NCBI GenBank assembly: GCA_949751835.1 | Contig: CATKHK010000021.1 | Span: 62,001 to 126,000, forward strand | Origin: Blepharisma japonicum | Lineage: Eukaryota; Ciliophora; Heterotrichea; Heterotrichida; Blepharismidae | Length of the DNA: 64,000 nucleotides | Reading direction: 5' to 3' | In this document: piece by piece, positions 36,199 to 46,897 of the stretch | Position numbering within the stretch: the first letter of the stretch is position 1 | How the letters are laid out: the number at the start of each line of letters is the position of its first letter | Notes under the pieces: model-generated | What the model was told of the DNA's origin: nothing | Databases searched by the model: none | What the model saw: the letters and a program-made list of their open reading frames with translations, nothing else | Position numbers and translations under genes: made by a program

Positions 36199-37239
36199 AT
36201 GGGAGGAAAACACAGTGTAAGGAGCATTTTAATAACAGTAGACCAAGCTTCCTCAGCTCCTGGCTCAAACATCACAGGCAAGATTTATATGAAATTCGAA
36301 AAGCCAGTTCGTGCTTCAACCCTATGATTGAAGTTCAAAGGCAAAGAACTCGTATATTGGAGTGCAGGCTCAATGTCAGCAAAAGCAAAAGGGCTCACAA
36401 ATTTAATCAACTTAAAAGCTGCCGTGATGATATGGGAAAATGGAGAAATCCCGAGTGGAGACTATGAAATCCCTTTCGCCTATACTCTTCCTGAAAACCT
36501 TGCTAGCTCCTTTCATCTTGAAAATCCAAATTATTCAGCCGACATCACATATAAGCTTAAAGTTGAAATTGAGCCAGAAAAACATAAAAAAATAAAAAAT
36601 TCAGTGGCTGTAGAAATCTATAACCCAGTGCAAGCCAAAGAAGGAAGCGCAATATCCAGTAATATTCCAGTGGGACACTGTTGTTCTACTAAAAGATTCA
36701 GGATTAACGCTCAACTAGATAAAACTGCATATTCTCCATTAGAGAAGCCACAAGTTTCAATGGAGATTAACAATTCAGAGTCTGGTGCAAATTTGGATTG
36801 GATTACTTTATCTTTAACAAGGCAGATAATTTTGCATAGCAATAATAAACATCATACATTTTTCAACGAAGCCATTGGATCTCATAAAGTCAAAGGATGT
36901 GGAAAAGGAAAAATCTGCGAAAAAGAGTCAGCTTTAATCACATTTCTAGACTTAGAAAAACACCAAAAAACCTTACATAACGCCCCAACTATAAAAACAG
37001 GGAAAATTGAGTGCATTTATAAGCTGAATTTTGACTTCACTTCCCATGATGCTTGTGTTAAAAATATCGGCTACTGCCAAATACCAATAATAATATGCCC
37101 ACATATAATGGAAGTCCCAAAGCCAGCTCCTGAAGCTCCTCCTGAATGGAATCCAGTGACTTATGATATGCAGAGACTTTCGTATGCCTATGCAGAAGCT
37201 TATGCACCATCTGCACCTCCAATGGAAGAGGACGAATAA
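36199..37239 (+). CDS. Arrestin-fold protein with PSAP tail
   Basis: 346 residues, ATG 36199 to TAA 37237, TGA as Trp at TL-W-LKF. The order of beta strands matches the arrestin N and C domains of alpha-arrestin/ARRDC-like proteins: SILITVDQ, GSNITGKIYMKF, LWLKFKGKE, PSGDYEIPFAYTLPENLASS and YKLKVEIE, then a second sandwich with LDKTAYSPLEKPQVSMEINN. The C-terminal tail is Pro-rich (PAPEAPPEWNPVTYD) and ends APSAPPMEED; PSAP is the type of motif that binds TSG101/ESCRT-I. MGGKHS at the start allows myristoylation. Alpha-arrestins usually recruit ubiquitin ligases to membrane cargo, a role inferred here. No PPxY is seen. Confidence 0.75.
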
Positions 37240-37273
37240 TTAATAATTTTTCTATATAAATTCTATTAAACTA

Positions 37274-38227
37274 TTAAAGTTTTTGTATCATTTCAGGAAC
37301 TGCCTTGAATAAATCAGCAACAAGCCCATAATCAGCAACGCTAAATATTGGTGCTTCTGGGTCTGTATTTATTGCCACAATTACTTTAGAATCTTTCATT
37401 CCTGCAATATGTTGGATAGCTCCTGAAACTCCACAAGCGATATAAAGATTAGGGGCGACTATTTTTCCAGTCTGCCCAATCTGCAAGTCATTGGAGCAGA
37501 ACCCGGCATCAACTGCAGCTCTTGAAGCACCTACCCCAGCTCCTAGTTTTGCAGCCAATTCTTCTACAACGTGCCAGTTTTCTTTACTTTTTAGACCTCT
37601 TCCTCCTGTGACAATAATTTTGGCAGTCCCTAGCTCAGGTCTTTCATTAACTTCTAAGTTTTGAGAAACCCAGGTCATGACAGGTCTGAATTGTATATTT
37701 AAATCAATTCTTTCAATTGTGCAAGGATTTTTTATTGAAGGATTTCTATCAAATGAAGTAGCTCTTATCGTTAAGAGGTTGAAATTCTGATGAGTCGTCA
37801 CAGTGTAAATAGCGTTTCCTGCATATCCCGGTCTTTTGAAGCATTTTTCATTCATGATACGGGTGATATCAGTGATCGGCTGGACATTTAGGGTACCTCC
37901 AAGCCTTGGAATAATATCTCTTGAAAATTGGCTAGTGGCTCCAATAATTCGTTTATATCTATATTGTGATTGGACAGCTTGAAGAGTCTGAGTCATGACA
38001 TCTGCCATGTGGTCTTTTAATACAGGGTTATCATAATGCAGCACTTTTGTGACTCCTTTTATTTTCGAAGCTTCTTGAGCTGCTGATGAGCAATTTTCAC
38101 CTGCTACTAAAACTGTTGTTTCTTCGTTGAAATAATCAGCTGCGTTTACAGCACTGTAAACACCTCCTGCAAGCTTAGTATTGTTGTGCTCAGCCAAAAT
38201 GAGAGAAGAAAATGCTCTTTTCAACAT
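37274..38227 (-). CDS. ETFA: Electron transfer flavoprotein subunit alpha, mitochondrial
   Basis: 317 residues, full family length. The N-terminus MLKRAFSSLILAEH is a short mitochondrial targeting-like start running into the domain. The C-terminal FAD-binding domain is strongly conserved: GGRGLKSKENWHVVEELAAK, GASRAAVDAGF, QIGQTGKIVAPNLYIACGVSG, IQHIAGMKDSKVIVAINTD, PIFSVADYGLVADLF. With ETF-beta it carries electrons from acyl-CoA and other dehydrogenases to ETF:ubiquinone oxidoreductase in the matrix. It converges on the arrestin-like gene (34 bp) and shares a 192-bp divergent upstream region with NEK10. Confidence 0.95.
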   Translation of the reverse strand: MLKRAFSSLILAEHNNTKLAGGVYSAVNAADYFNEETTVLVAGENCSSAAQEASKIKGVTKVLHYDNPVLKDHMADVMTQTLQAVQSQYRYKRIIGATSQFSRDIIPRLGGTLNVQPITDITRIMNEKCFKRPGYAGNAIYTVTTHQNFNLLTIRATSFDRNPSIKNPCTIERIDLNIQFRPVMTWVSQNLEVNERPELGTAKIIVTGGRGLKSKENWHVVEELAAKLGAGVGASRAAVDAGFCSNDLQIGQTGKIVAPNLYIACGVSGAIQHIAGMKDSKVIVAINTDPEAPIFSVADYGLVADLFKAVPEMIQKL

Positions 38228-38419
38228 ATTTATTAGACTGCAAAATTATTGTGGTTATCATGTATAAGCATTGAAAATACTATAAAATGGGTGAATTCTC
38301 TATGAATTAGACCAGGAGCTTCTTTGGCTACTTATAATAGTCTTTTTAGTTATTTTTAGGAGAAATCTATGTAAATTTATATTGTCAGTTGTTATAAATT
38401 TTCTTATAAATCCATCTAT

Positions 38420-41023
38420 ATGAAAGACAATTTAATCAGTCCTTTACTTTCATCATTAGATGACAACCCATCTATGGAAGAAAGGGATATTTTAGACTCT
38501 TTCATCAATACCCACACTGATAAATACACCTTTCCTCCTATATACGCTGAGCTATTAGCTAAAATTTTCTCTGCCCGGTTATCAATTGAGCAATTTGTGC
38601 TAAATAATGATTTTTATTCCTATGTGCTTAAAATTCTGCAGACTCTCCGCATTTTAACTCGAGACCCTTCACTGCTTCCTATCATTTTTGAAATCCAAGG
38701 GACTGAAATTCTTGGTCAAATGCTGAAAAATTACGCAACTCAACATTTTTCAAACCTCCACGCAAAGCATCTTAGTGAAATGCTAGTGGAATTAGCCACT
38801 ATCATTAGAAGGATGACTGAAAATGATCAATTAATCAAACAGTTATTAAAATTTGAAATCCCAGAAGTATTAACTTTAATGCTAGGCAGTTCACATGCAA
38901 TTGTAGCACGAGGAACACTTGAAGCTTTAATTGCACTTTCCAAAGAGTAAAATTAAGTAGGCCAAGAGATGAGAGAAGTGTTAGAAAAAACCTCAATCGT
39001 CGAGCTTTTATTAAGAATAATCAGCGAATACGAAGGAGAATTTATTCAATTAGCGTCAAACTTACTTAACGTTATGTGCCATAAAGAAGAAATGTCACGC
39101 CAAGTCCGCTTGCAGCGTGGAAATCTAATAATGATGAAGTAACACTTATATAGCGCTTTTCAAAAAAGTAAAGATTTAGCCTCAAAACTGTATTTATCAA
39201 GAGTAATTTTAACACTTTGTATGGACACTGAAAATGTCAGAGAATATAAAAATCTTGGGCTAATAAGCTTACTTCTTAAAGTTATAGGAAATTCTGAGCA
39301 TCCTTTAGAAGTTATAAATGCTTTAAAATTACTCACCGAAATGACGCTTGACGACGAAACTGCAGTCTATATAAGAACACAAAGTGCTCATTTGATTTCA
39401 TACTGCTTAATACAATATCATCCTCTTAATTATCCTGAAGGCCTTTCTGATGAAATTAAACCTGGATTATATGAAATACAGCTAAATGCTTTGCAATGTA
39501 TGAGATTCTTATACTCGATTGAAAGAAACCGCAAATATTTCAGAAGAATTTTCCCTCCTCATATTTTTGCGAGCTTTATTGATGTAGGGAATTATATAAA
39601 AGATATCACCGCCTATCAAGGGACATTAAAAATCATTAACTCAATCACCCAAAGTGAGCTAGAAACTATTGAAAGAGGCATCCAAGAAATGAAAGAAACT
39701 CAAGATCCAGCCCAAGGCCGAGAAATTGGAGGGTATATTATAGGTGAATTAATCGGGAAAGGGGCATTTGGTACCGTTTTTGAAGCAAATAAAGGTGGAA
39801 ACCGCTATGCTCTCAAAGAAATCCCTCTCCAAGACTTTGAAAACGATTTTGAAGAAGAAAGTATTGATAAACTTGCAGAAAAACTCAGCAAAGAAGTCGC
39901 GATTTATAAGAATTTGAACCATCCAAATATTATACAATATTTCACGTCTTTTATAGCAAATGAAAATTTGTATATTGTCATGGAATTAATTGAAGGCCAA
40001 CCACTGTCAGATTTTATAACAAGTGTAAAAGAAAAAGGACAAAGGCTGGTAGAAGGACAAATTTGGAGGATTTTTATTGAAATGTGTGCAGGGCTCAGGT
40101 ATTTGCATTTAGATAAAAGAGTAGTGCATAGGGATTTTACTCCAGCTAATATTATGATAACAAGAGATAATCATGTAAAAATTGCCGATTTTGGGCTTGC
40201 GAAACAGAGGGGAGGACATTCAAGCGGCCATATGAATGCCTTTGTAGGGACAATCCAATACTCGTGTCCTGAAATAGTCAGGTCGCAGCCGTATACAGAA
40301 AAAGCTGATATATGGTCTTTAGGAGTCATTCTATATGAGCTTGCTACTTTATCTCAGCCTTTTTCAGGAGAAAACCCATTAGCAATAGCCAGAAAAATTG
40401 TAGAAGAAGACTATACTCCGATTACTGCAAAAGACCTATCCCCACTTCTGATAAATGTGATTAAAAAATGCATGACTGTAAACCCTGACCAGCGTCCTGA
40501 CATCTTACACATATCACAAATTATTGGCCCAGTCCTTATGTTACAAGTAGATGAGCTTAAAACCACTGAAATGCAGCTGAGGGAAACTATAAAAAATTCT
40601 GCCCCAAAGTCGTCAGCTGATATCCCAGTTGTCCATATAAAGACAGCAAATTTAAAAAAAGTGAAAGATCCAGTTCAACCCTTGTTTCAAACCCTGCATA
40701 AGTTAATTTATATAACTCAACTACCCCCAGGGCTGCAGAGGGATCCTAGAAGGTCTATGCTGGAGTCCTTTAAACATTGGCTATTTAGTGAACCAAGTTT
40801 TTCAAATACTTTGAAAGAAGAGCTGGGGAAGCTGCATAATTGTTCAAAAGATGAGATTCCGATACTTCATAAAGAAAGGGTAACGTATGAAACTTTGAAT
40901 TTTACGATTGAAGAGCTGCTGATTGAGAAGGGGTATTATGAGAACCAAGAGCCAGCGACTGCTGAAATTATTAGTTCTTCGATTCAGTCTCCTCAAGTTA
41001 AGAAAAACAAGTCTTCCCATTAA
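38420..41023 (+). CDS. NEK10: NEK10-type protein kinase with ARM repeats
   Basis: 857 residues after removing two 15-nt segments. The first 400 residues are helical ARM-like repeats (e.g. HAIVARGTLEALIALSKE, LLLKVIGNSEHPLEVINAL). The kinase domain at about 430-700 has GKGAFGTVFEA, ALKEI, the active loop HRDFTPANIM (NEK10-type HRDLTP), DFGLAKQ, GTIQYSCPEIV and EKADIWSLGV, so it should be active. ARM repeats ahead of a NIMA kinase with the HRDxTP loop are specific to NEK10, which is tied to motile cilia in animals. The second intron (39139-39153) is a clean GT-AG. The first interval (38946-38960) is non-canonical. A C-terminal region of about 150 residues follows the kinase. Confidence 0.88.
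38946..38960 (+). other. Putative non-canonical 15-nt intron in NEK10
   Basis: The frame meets TAA at 38948 and 38954 yet continues in the same frame afterwards (QEMREVLEKTSIVELLL). The only GT-AG here (gtaaaattaagtag, 38947-38960) is 14 nt and would shift the frame; a 15-nt removal needs AG or GG at a boundary. Confidence 0.5.
39139..39153 (+). other. 15-nt GT-AG intron in NEK10
   Basis: gtaacacttatatag, containing an in-frame TAA; splicing joins LIMM-N-AFQKSKDLA and keeps the ARM-like helix. Confidence 0.9.
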
Positions 41024-41096
41024 ATAAGCTTTAAATTATTATATGATTATGATTTGGAGGAAATATTTAATGGCTTCGTATAATTAACTTGCAGAT

Positions 41097-41912
41097 ATGT
41101 TCATTAACTTAAATGAGCCTCAAAGCCTGAGATGGGATATGGAGCACTCCCTATGCTTGCACCAGGAGCGCCTAAAAAAAATCAAAAAAAGCAACAACTT
41201 ATCAATGGTAATTCAAAAATCCTCATCACCTTCCCCAAAAGCCAAAGTAATGCCATATATGGAAATTGCGAGAAATCGCGACATTCTTCGACAAAATCAA
41301 ATTCTCTATGAGAGGCTTGCAGAAATTTCTCACAAAAAACGAATGGGGACGCAAACTGTTAGTCCTCCACATCTAAAAAGCTTAAATTATAAGCTGAAAA
41401 AGCAAAATGATGATAAAATACTTGCTGAAAATTTAATGCTGCTAAAGAGAATTACTGAAAAAAGCCCTTTTATATCTTATAAGCAGTCTGTAGATGACTA
41501 TAGTCAAATTATGCAGTTAAAGAAAATGATTTCTAAAGAAAAGCTGTTTAAGTTGAAAAAGTTCGCGAAATTTGAAGGGAGAATTGGGCATTTACCGCCT
41601 TTAGAAGAAGATAAAAGACAAGAAAAATCTTTTTCTCATTCACAAAAAATTGTGAATTTGAATGATACAATTAGCTTGGGGAAAAAGGAAGAAAAAAGTG
41701 TGATTAGGAAAGATTTTACTTTTGGAAAAGAAGATGAGATTAATAAAGAAATTGGAGATACTAAGGAAAAAGAAGAAAATGATATAAATAACCAAAATGA
41801 ATCAAAGGAAGAATTAGAAAATAAGGAACTTTATAAAGATGAAAAAATCATAGTTGAAAATGTTCCCCTCCCTATATATAATCAAATCAATGACCAAAAT
41901 CCTAAAGAGTAA
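41097..41912 (+). CDS. CFAP97/Hemingway-like cilia protein
   Basis: 271 residues, ATG 41097 to TAA 41910. The N-terminal half carries two short helical blocks with the spacing seen in CFAP97D-type proteins: NRDILRQNQILYERLAEISH and KILAENLMLLKRITEKSPFI, preceded by a basic Ser/Pro stretch. The C-terminal half is Lys/Glu-rich and disordered. CFAP97 proteins act in axoneme assembly. The family call is by pattern only; it could be another short coiled-coil protein. It ends 49 bp before the likely PIGB start. Confidence 0.5.
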   Translation: MFINLNEPQSLRWDMEHSLCLHQERLKKIKKSNNLSMVIQKSSSPSPKAKVMPYMEIARNRDILRQNQILYERLAEISHKKRMGTQTVSPPHLKSLNYKLKKQNDDKILAENLMLLKRITEKSPFISYKQSVDDYSQIMQLKKMISKEKLFKLKKFAKFEGRIGHLPPLEEDKRQEKSFSHSQKIVNLNDTISLGKKEEKSVIRKDFTFGKEDEINKEIGDTKEKEENDINNQNESKEELENKELYKDEKIIVENVPLPIYNQINDQNPKE

Positions 41913-41961
41913 GCAATGCAGCCTTCATAATAAATCCCTAATTTTATCATTTTTTAAAAAT

Positions 41962-43374
41962 ATGATATTGCATTTGCTCTTCAGACTTTTTGACAGTCTT
42001 ATAGTTAGAAGCTATTTCAGCCCTGATGAGTATTGGCAATCCTTAGAAGTAGCTCATAAGCTTGTATTTGGATATGGAGAACTCACATGGGAATGAAAAA
42101 CAAGTGAACTTCGGTCTATAATTCATCCAGGAATTTTTGCAATTTTTTATTATCTTCTTAAAATCACAAATCTGGATTACCCTATTATTATAGCATACTT
42201 ACCCAGAGTTATTCAAGGATTTTTACTCTATATTTGTGATATATGTGTCTATAATATAGCCCAGCATATTTTTGGAAAAGATGTAGCGAAATGGACTTTC
42301 ATTTTGCAGCTAGCCAGCTGATTTTTATTTTATGGAGGGATTAGGACTTATAATAACTCATTTGAAATGGTTCTTACAGCTGTAGGATTGTATTTTTTGA
42401 CAATAGGAAAAGAAATACATTGAAATATTATTGTAGGATTATGCTGCATGTGTAGACCGACTTCAATAATGACGTGAATCCCTGTATATTTAATTAATCT
42501 TTATAAGCAGGAATATAATAAGCTATTTCAGACTTTTTGAATTGGGTAAACTATATTTAGGATCATATGCTTTTCTTTTCAAATATTATTAGATTCTTTA
42601 TATTTTGGGAAATTTACTGTGACTGCTTATAATTTTTTAGAATTTAATTTATTGCAAGGAAAGTCATCATTTTATGGGGTGCATCCTTGGCATTGATACA
42701 TTTCAAATGGAATACCTACAGTATTGATTTCTTATTTGATACCATTTTTATTAGGCATATACCTCTATGTATCTCATTCACTACAGACCAAAAACTTTCC
42801 TATTCTTGTTCTCTCGCTATTATTTTCTGTGGTGTTTTTATCATTTTCTCCTCACAAAGAATTTAGGTTTCTTTTACCTTATTTCCCATATTTTCTGATT
42901 ATTTCAGCATATGGAATGCAGTTTATAAAGACAAAATTTTTAATATGAGTAATTATTTTATTGCAAATTCCTATAGGGTTTTATTTAAGTATTTATCATC
43001 AATCAGCTCCTTTAACAGTAACTGATTTTTTGAGAAATGAAAATCTTGAAAGTGTAGCGTTTTGGGTAAATTGCCATGGCACTCCATTTTACTCTCATAT
43101 TCATCAAAATATTCCTATGGATTTCTTGCATTGCGAACCATTTTCAGATATAAAAGAAGTCGATGAATTTTTTAAAAATCCGAGATATTATGCTGAGGAG
43201 ATGCTAAAAAATAAATATTTTTCACATATAGTGCTATGGGAAAGTTTATATGAAACACTTAAAGAAAGTTTGAAAGAATATGAAATTGAAGAGAAGATTT
43301 TCCATTCCCATTATACAGAAAGTCCTATTGCATATGAATCAAATGTAAGTTTTCTTATTTTAAGGCATAAATAG
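41962..43374 (+). CDS. PIGB: GPI mannosyltransferase 3 (PIG-B)
   Basis: 465 residues after removal of a 15-nt intron (42546-42560), TAG stop at 43372. Conserved GT22 family blocks are present: SPDEYWQSLEVAHKLVFGYG, LTWEWK (second Trp from TGA), the aspartate of the first loop (DEYW), QLASWF, YGVHPWHWYISNGIP, SPHKEFRFLLPYFPY, and the C-terminal CHGTPFYSHIHQNIPM, which closely follows the human CHSTPYYSHVH block. The enzyme adds the third mannose to GPI anchors in the ER and has many hydrophobic spans. ATG 41962 is chosen because it lies just before the first span; ATG 41890 in the same frame would overlap the upstream gene. Confidence 0.93.
42546..42560 (+). other. 15-nt GT-AG intron in PIGB
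   Basis: gtaaactatatttag, holding an in-frame TAA; splicing joins FWIG to IICFSFQILLDSLYFG, as expected for the PIG-B membrane region. Confidence 0.9.
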
Positions 43375-43431
43375 CACTAGTTTTCTATATAATGTGGTAA
43401 TATTTTATATTTTATCAATTAAAGAATAATT

Positions 43432-44340
43432 ATGGAGCCATCTATTGATAATGATCAACCGTTATTAGGAGCTTCAAGAAGGCGAATCTACGCTGACTGG
43501 ATGGGAGAAATTTTCAACTCAATTTCTTCCAAAAAGCTCAGTCAGCTTTTTATTCCTGGATCTCATGACTCAGGAACTTATAGAACTGCTTTCGTGCTAA
43601 GACCAGCTATAAATTGAATTAAATGTCAAGACAAAAATTTCCTTGAACAATTAGAAGGAGGAATCCGTTACTTAGACTGCAGAATAAACTGTATGCCACA
43701 TACTCCTTTTAGGCACGACAGATTTTATTTTGCCCATGACGTGCTGATGAATGAGATTCCTCTCCAAGAATTAATTGACCATGTCAATACCTTTATTAAT
43801 GCTCATCAAGGGGAAATCATTATACTAGATATAAATCACTTTAATGGCTATCATACTCCTCAAGATTGGGCTGACTTTTCAGCTTATTTTGAGCCTTGGC
43901 TAAAAGAAGGGCTTGTTATTGAAAATGAAGATATTGAGAAAACTGTTGGACAGCTGATACAGGAAAGGAAAAGAATTATGATATTGAGTGATGATCAAGA
44001 AAAATTTGGTAACGGAAGGTTTAAAAAGAGTATAAATAATGTTCATGGATGGGCAAATAAAAGAGATCCTACAAAGCTGAGAGGTTTTCTAGAAGGAATA
44101 TTGAATAAAAAAGCTTCATGCAATGACCTTTGGCTGCTTCAGTGCCAACTAACTCCGAAAATTGAACCAGGAGAAGCGCCTCATGGATGCGAATTCTTAG
44201 CTGAGAAGCTAAATGACTATATAAGACAATGGTTTTCGACCGATCTTTTCCTTAGCGCAAATGTTGTTTTCACAGATTTTTCAACAGAAAATTGTTTAGT
44301 GGAAATTGCAATTCAGGAAAATGTGAGAAGACAAGTTTAA
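43432..44340 (+). CDS. PI-PLC X-domain protein (PLCXD-like)
   Basis: 302 residues, ATG 43432 to TAA 44338, TGA as Trp at AIN-W-IKC. The X-domain fold is clear: LFIPGSHDSGTY with the first catalytic His, LEGGIRYLDCRI, YFAHDVLMNEIPLQELIDHV with the second His, GEIIILDINHFNGY, RKRIMILSDDQ. The length and absence of Y, C2 or EF domains match eukaryotic PLCXD proteins. These hydrolyse phosphoinositides or related lipids in the cytosol. Both His are retained, so activity is likely. The 17 residues before the domain contain a dileucine (QPLLGA). Confidence 0.88.
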
Positions 44341-45226
44341 ATAAATGGCCGAATTTATTACTCATAAGTTTATATTTTTAATCTATTTTTATATGCTCCC
44401 TTTCTGAAAATGTTCTTATGAATTATGATTTAAAGAATTTCATATACCACTTTTAAATATTTATCCTAATTTTATCGACTTCAAATCTCGGGATCTTAAA
44501 ATCGAAAATAAGCATATACCTTTTTAAAGTTAATCCTGAAATATATATAAATTTACAAATGCTATTAATTTGTACCTTAAGGCAATTTATTATTATACTG
44601 TGCAAAATATAGCTTGGCCATAAATACCCTTCTACTTAATTTAGTTGTGATAATAAAAATATTAAATTGTAAGAGAGGTGGGATAAGAGGGCTCAAACCG
44701 AGCCAAAGTGCTTCTACCTATGTCCACTTCTATTAATAAATCTAGCTTAATGGGTATAGTTTTTATTATGATATTATTTAATCTTGCTTAACAATTTTAA
44801 TTATTAAATCAAACTCCTCAATAAAGATTTATATTAGTTGATTGTTTAAGAATTTCAAAATTCTACTTCTTTTAAATATCATTAAATAGAAGCATATCAT
44901 CTGTGAAAACGTTTTTGTATTAATCTTATCTATATCATTTAATATCCATATGAGATTACCAGCCATAGCTGCCACCAAGGAGCACCGCACTTCTTAAAGG
45001 AGGTCTCCGGTCAGCCCATTGATGAGCTATTTGCCCAATGTCTCAGCTTTGACGAAATATTTATATTAATCAAATATATAATTCTTTAAATTAATAATTT
45101 GAGCTTTAATTTCATATATTTTATATCACTTCCTTTGTTATTTATACGGTAGATTATTTAATAAAATTATAAATCATTTAATTCTAGTTCTCCTTATAAT
45201 ATTTAATTCACAAAATTTAGAGTAAA
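44341..45226. other. Spacer with two GC-richer structured islands
   Basis: 886 bp. One island (44676-44720) contains the hairpin GGCTC-aaacc-GAGCC; the other (44957-45055) is entered separately. The rest is AT-rich. Confidence 0.5.
44957..45055 (-). ncRNA. Possible structured RNA fragment resembling the 3' half of 5S rRNA
   Basis: GC-rich island in AT-rich spacer. Read on the minus strand it has the spaced blocks AAGCTGAGAC, TTGGGC, CAATGGGCTGACC and CCTCCT...GAAGT, in the order of the 5S internal promoter and 3' half (AAGYTAAGC, TTGGGC, GGATGGGTGACC, CCTGGGAAGT). The 5' half of a 5S gene is not present upstream. It could be a 5S-derived fragment, a pol III gene of another kind, or coincidence. 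No open frame of note is present. Confidence 0.25.
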
Positions 45227-46222
45227 ATGAGCATGATATTTATGAGCGGGAACGAAAGCATGAAATTTTTTATTGAAAATTGTCACGAGAAATCCCAAGT
45301 ATCAAGCTTAGTTGGAGCAAACGGCGGAATTATGCTTGATGAATATCAAGAAGGGGCTATTGAGCTTGTTCCTTATGAGCAAAACTTTAAGCTGAAATTA
45401 AAATCTCCTAAAGATCATCCAATTTATTCTTACAAATTTGTTATAGATTCTGACGCATTAGGAGAAAATCAGAACTTAAAAGACTATTTAATTCAATCAG
45501 TAAGCAAAAACACTCAACCAACTGCTAATAAATCATTAGGAAGGAAAGCATATACTTCATTAGAAGATGAAATGATGATTTTATATGTAAAAAATAACCC
45601 AGGCTTTGAAAAAGCCAGAAGTTATTGAGAGCAAGCTTTAAAAAACGGACTGCAAGTCGACCATAGTGCTGAAAGCTTAAAATTTCACTGAAAATCAATC
45701 TCAACAAAGCCAGTTAAGCCAATTCCCAAAATAAACACAATGGTTTTACAAAATAATGCAAAAGGGAAAAGCTTTATTTCTAAAGAAAATAACCCTATGA
45801 AAGCTAATTTATCTGCCTCTAAAATTGATAACGAAAAAATGCAAGAAAATAGTCCAGATAAGCCTCAAGAAGGATGCTTCAAAAGAAAGCTTGATGATAT
45901 CTTTTACCAAATAAATTCGAAAAGGATAAAATCATCCCCTGCTCAAGATTCAAGCAATGGAAGTGTAATTTTATTAGAGCAAACTGATGAAAAATCTAGA
46001 TCTGATATGGCTATTGAAGAAAATATATCTGAAGGCAGCACAGGAGATCTACGACAGGAGTGCATGGAACGAGATGTTCCAGCTTATTTTATTAGACTAG
46101 TTGCACAGTGTAGAAGAGTAGCTGGAAAGTATATAAGGGAAAAGGATGTACTTAAGGTGCTTTTGGAAAAAGAAGGAAAAGTGGCTCCTACAGTAAATGC
46201 GTTTTTAGAAAATCTCAGCTAG
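45227..46222 (+). CDS. BRCT-Myb protein, Rap1/TERF2IP-like
   Basis: 331 residues, ATG 45227 (a second ATG two codons on gives MIFMSG) to TAG 46220. The N-terminal 90 residues have BRCT-like features (IFMSGNESMKFFIENCHEK, LVGANGGIML, YSYKFVIDSDAL). A Myb/SANT repeat follows at about 108-155: YTSLEDEMMILYVKNNPGFE, then SY-W-EQAL (TGA Trp) and HSAESLKFHWKS. A low-complexity basic linker contains KRKLDD and KRIKSS, possible nuclear signals. The C-terminal 55 residues form a small helical unit. BRCT then Myb then a C-terminal helical domain is the layout of the telomere protein Rap1. If so it would act at telomeres, abundant in ciliate macronuclei. Orthology is inferred from layout. Confidence 0.6.
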
Positions 46223-46897
46223 GGGTTTGATTTTGAATTTAACTAATTGATAAGCATTGAGTTAATATTAATTTATTAGATAAAATATAAATTGGTAAAA
46301 AGATATTGGCTTCTATAATATACTGAATGCCATAATATTAAATTTCGTAATTCTAGTAGAAGAAATCATAGATTTTCTATTTAATGTGTAATTATCTATT
46401 CCTCTAAAATGCAAATTTTATAAGATGGAAGGTTACATAATACAAATTCTTACTTAGTATGAAGAGTACCAAAAAGTTTTAATATATATGAGATTTTCTG
46501 TGCTAAAACGAAACTATTAATTATTTAATTTTTATTAAGACTCAACAATCACTTGGCATCCTTAAAATAACTGATATTAGTGATATTATACCTTTGAGAT
46601 TAATATCTATTTTCATATATATCCAAGACAATTTATAATAATTTCACATCTACAACAACTATCTCGACCCTAGTTTATATGATTACCACTGCTCTTTACT
46701 CTCCAAAAATATTTTCACTCTTTTCTTTCCTCTTTCTCGCTCTAAATTCAAACCCTAGACCCTTAGAACTTATCCAGCCAAATTCCTCTTAATAAAATAA
46801 AATGCGTTAATCTATCAATACTCCATATCTTAACATTCCTTTCATTTATGCTTAACTTAACCTCTACTGAATCCATAAGATATAATTATAAAAACTA
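46223..46897. other. Spacer
   Basis: 675 bp, AT-rich, with a pyrimidine-rich stretch at about 46680-46790 ahead of the next gene. No gene was seen. Confidence 0.5.

Noticed and set aside
41854-41961. Upstream start for PIGB overlapping the CFAP97-like gene
   Set aside because: The residues before 41962 are not conserved in PIG-B and the overlap with the upstream coding end makes ATG 41962 the simpler choice.
45525-45707. Minus-strand frame opposite the BRCT-Myb gene
   Set aside because: It is the antisense of a conserved Myb region, has no recognisable motif, and ends inside the plus-strand gene. The same holds for other long antisense frames over NEK10, the globin pair and the 848-aa gene.
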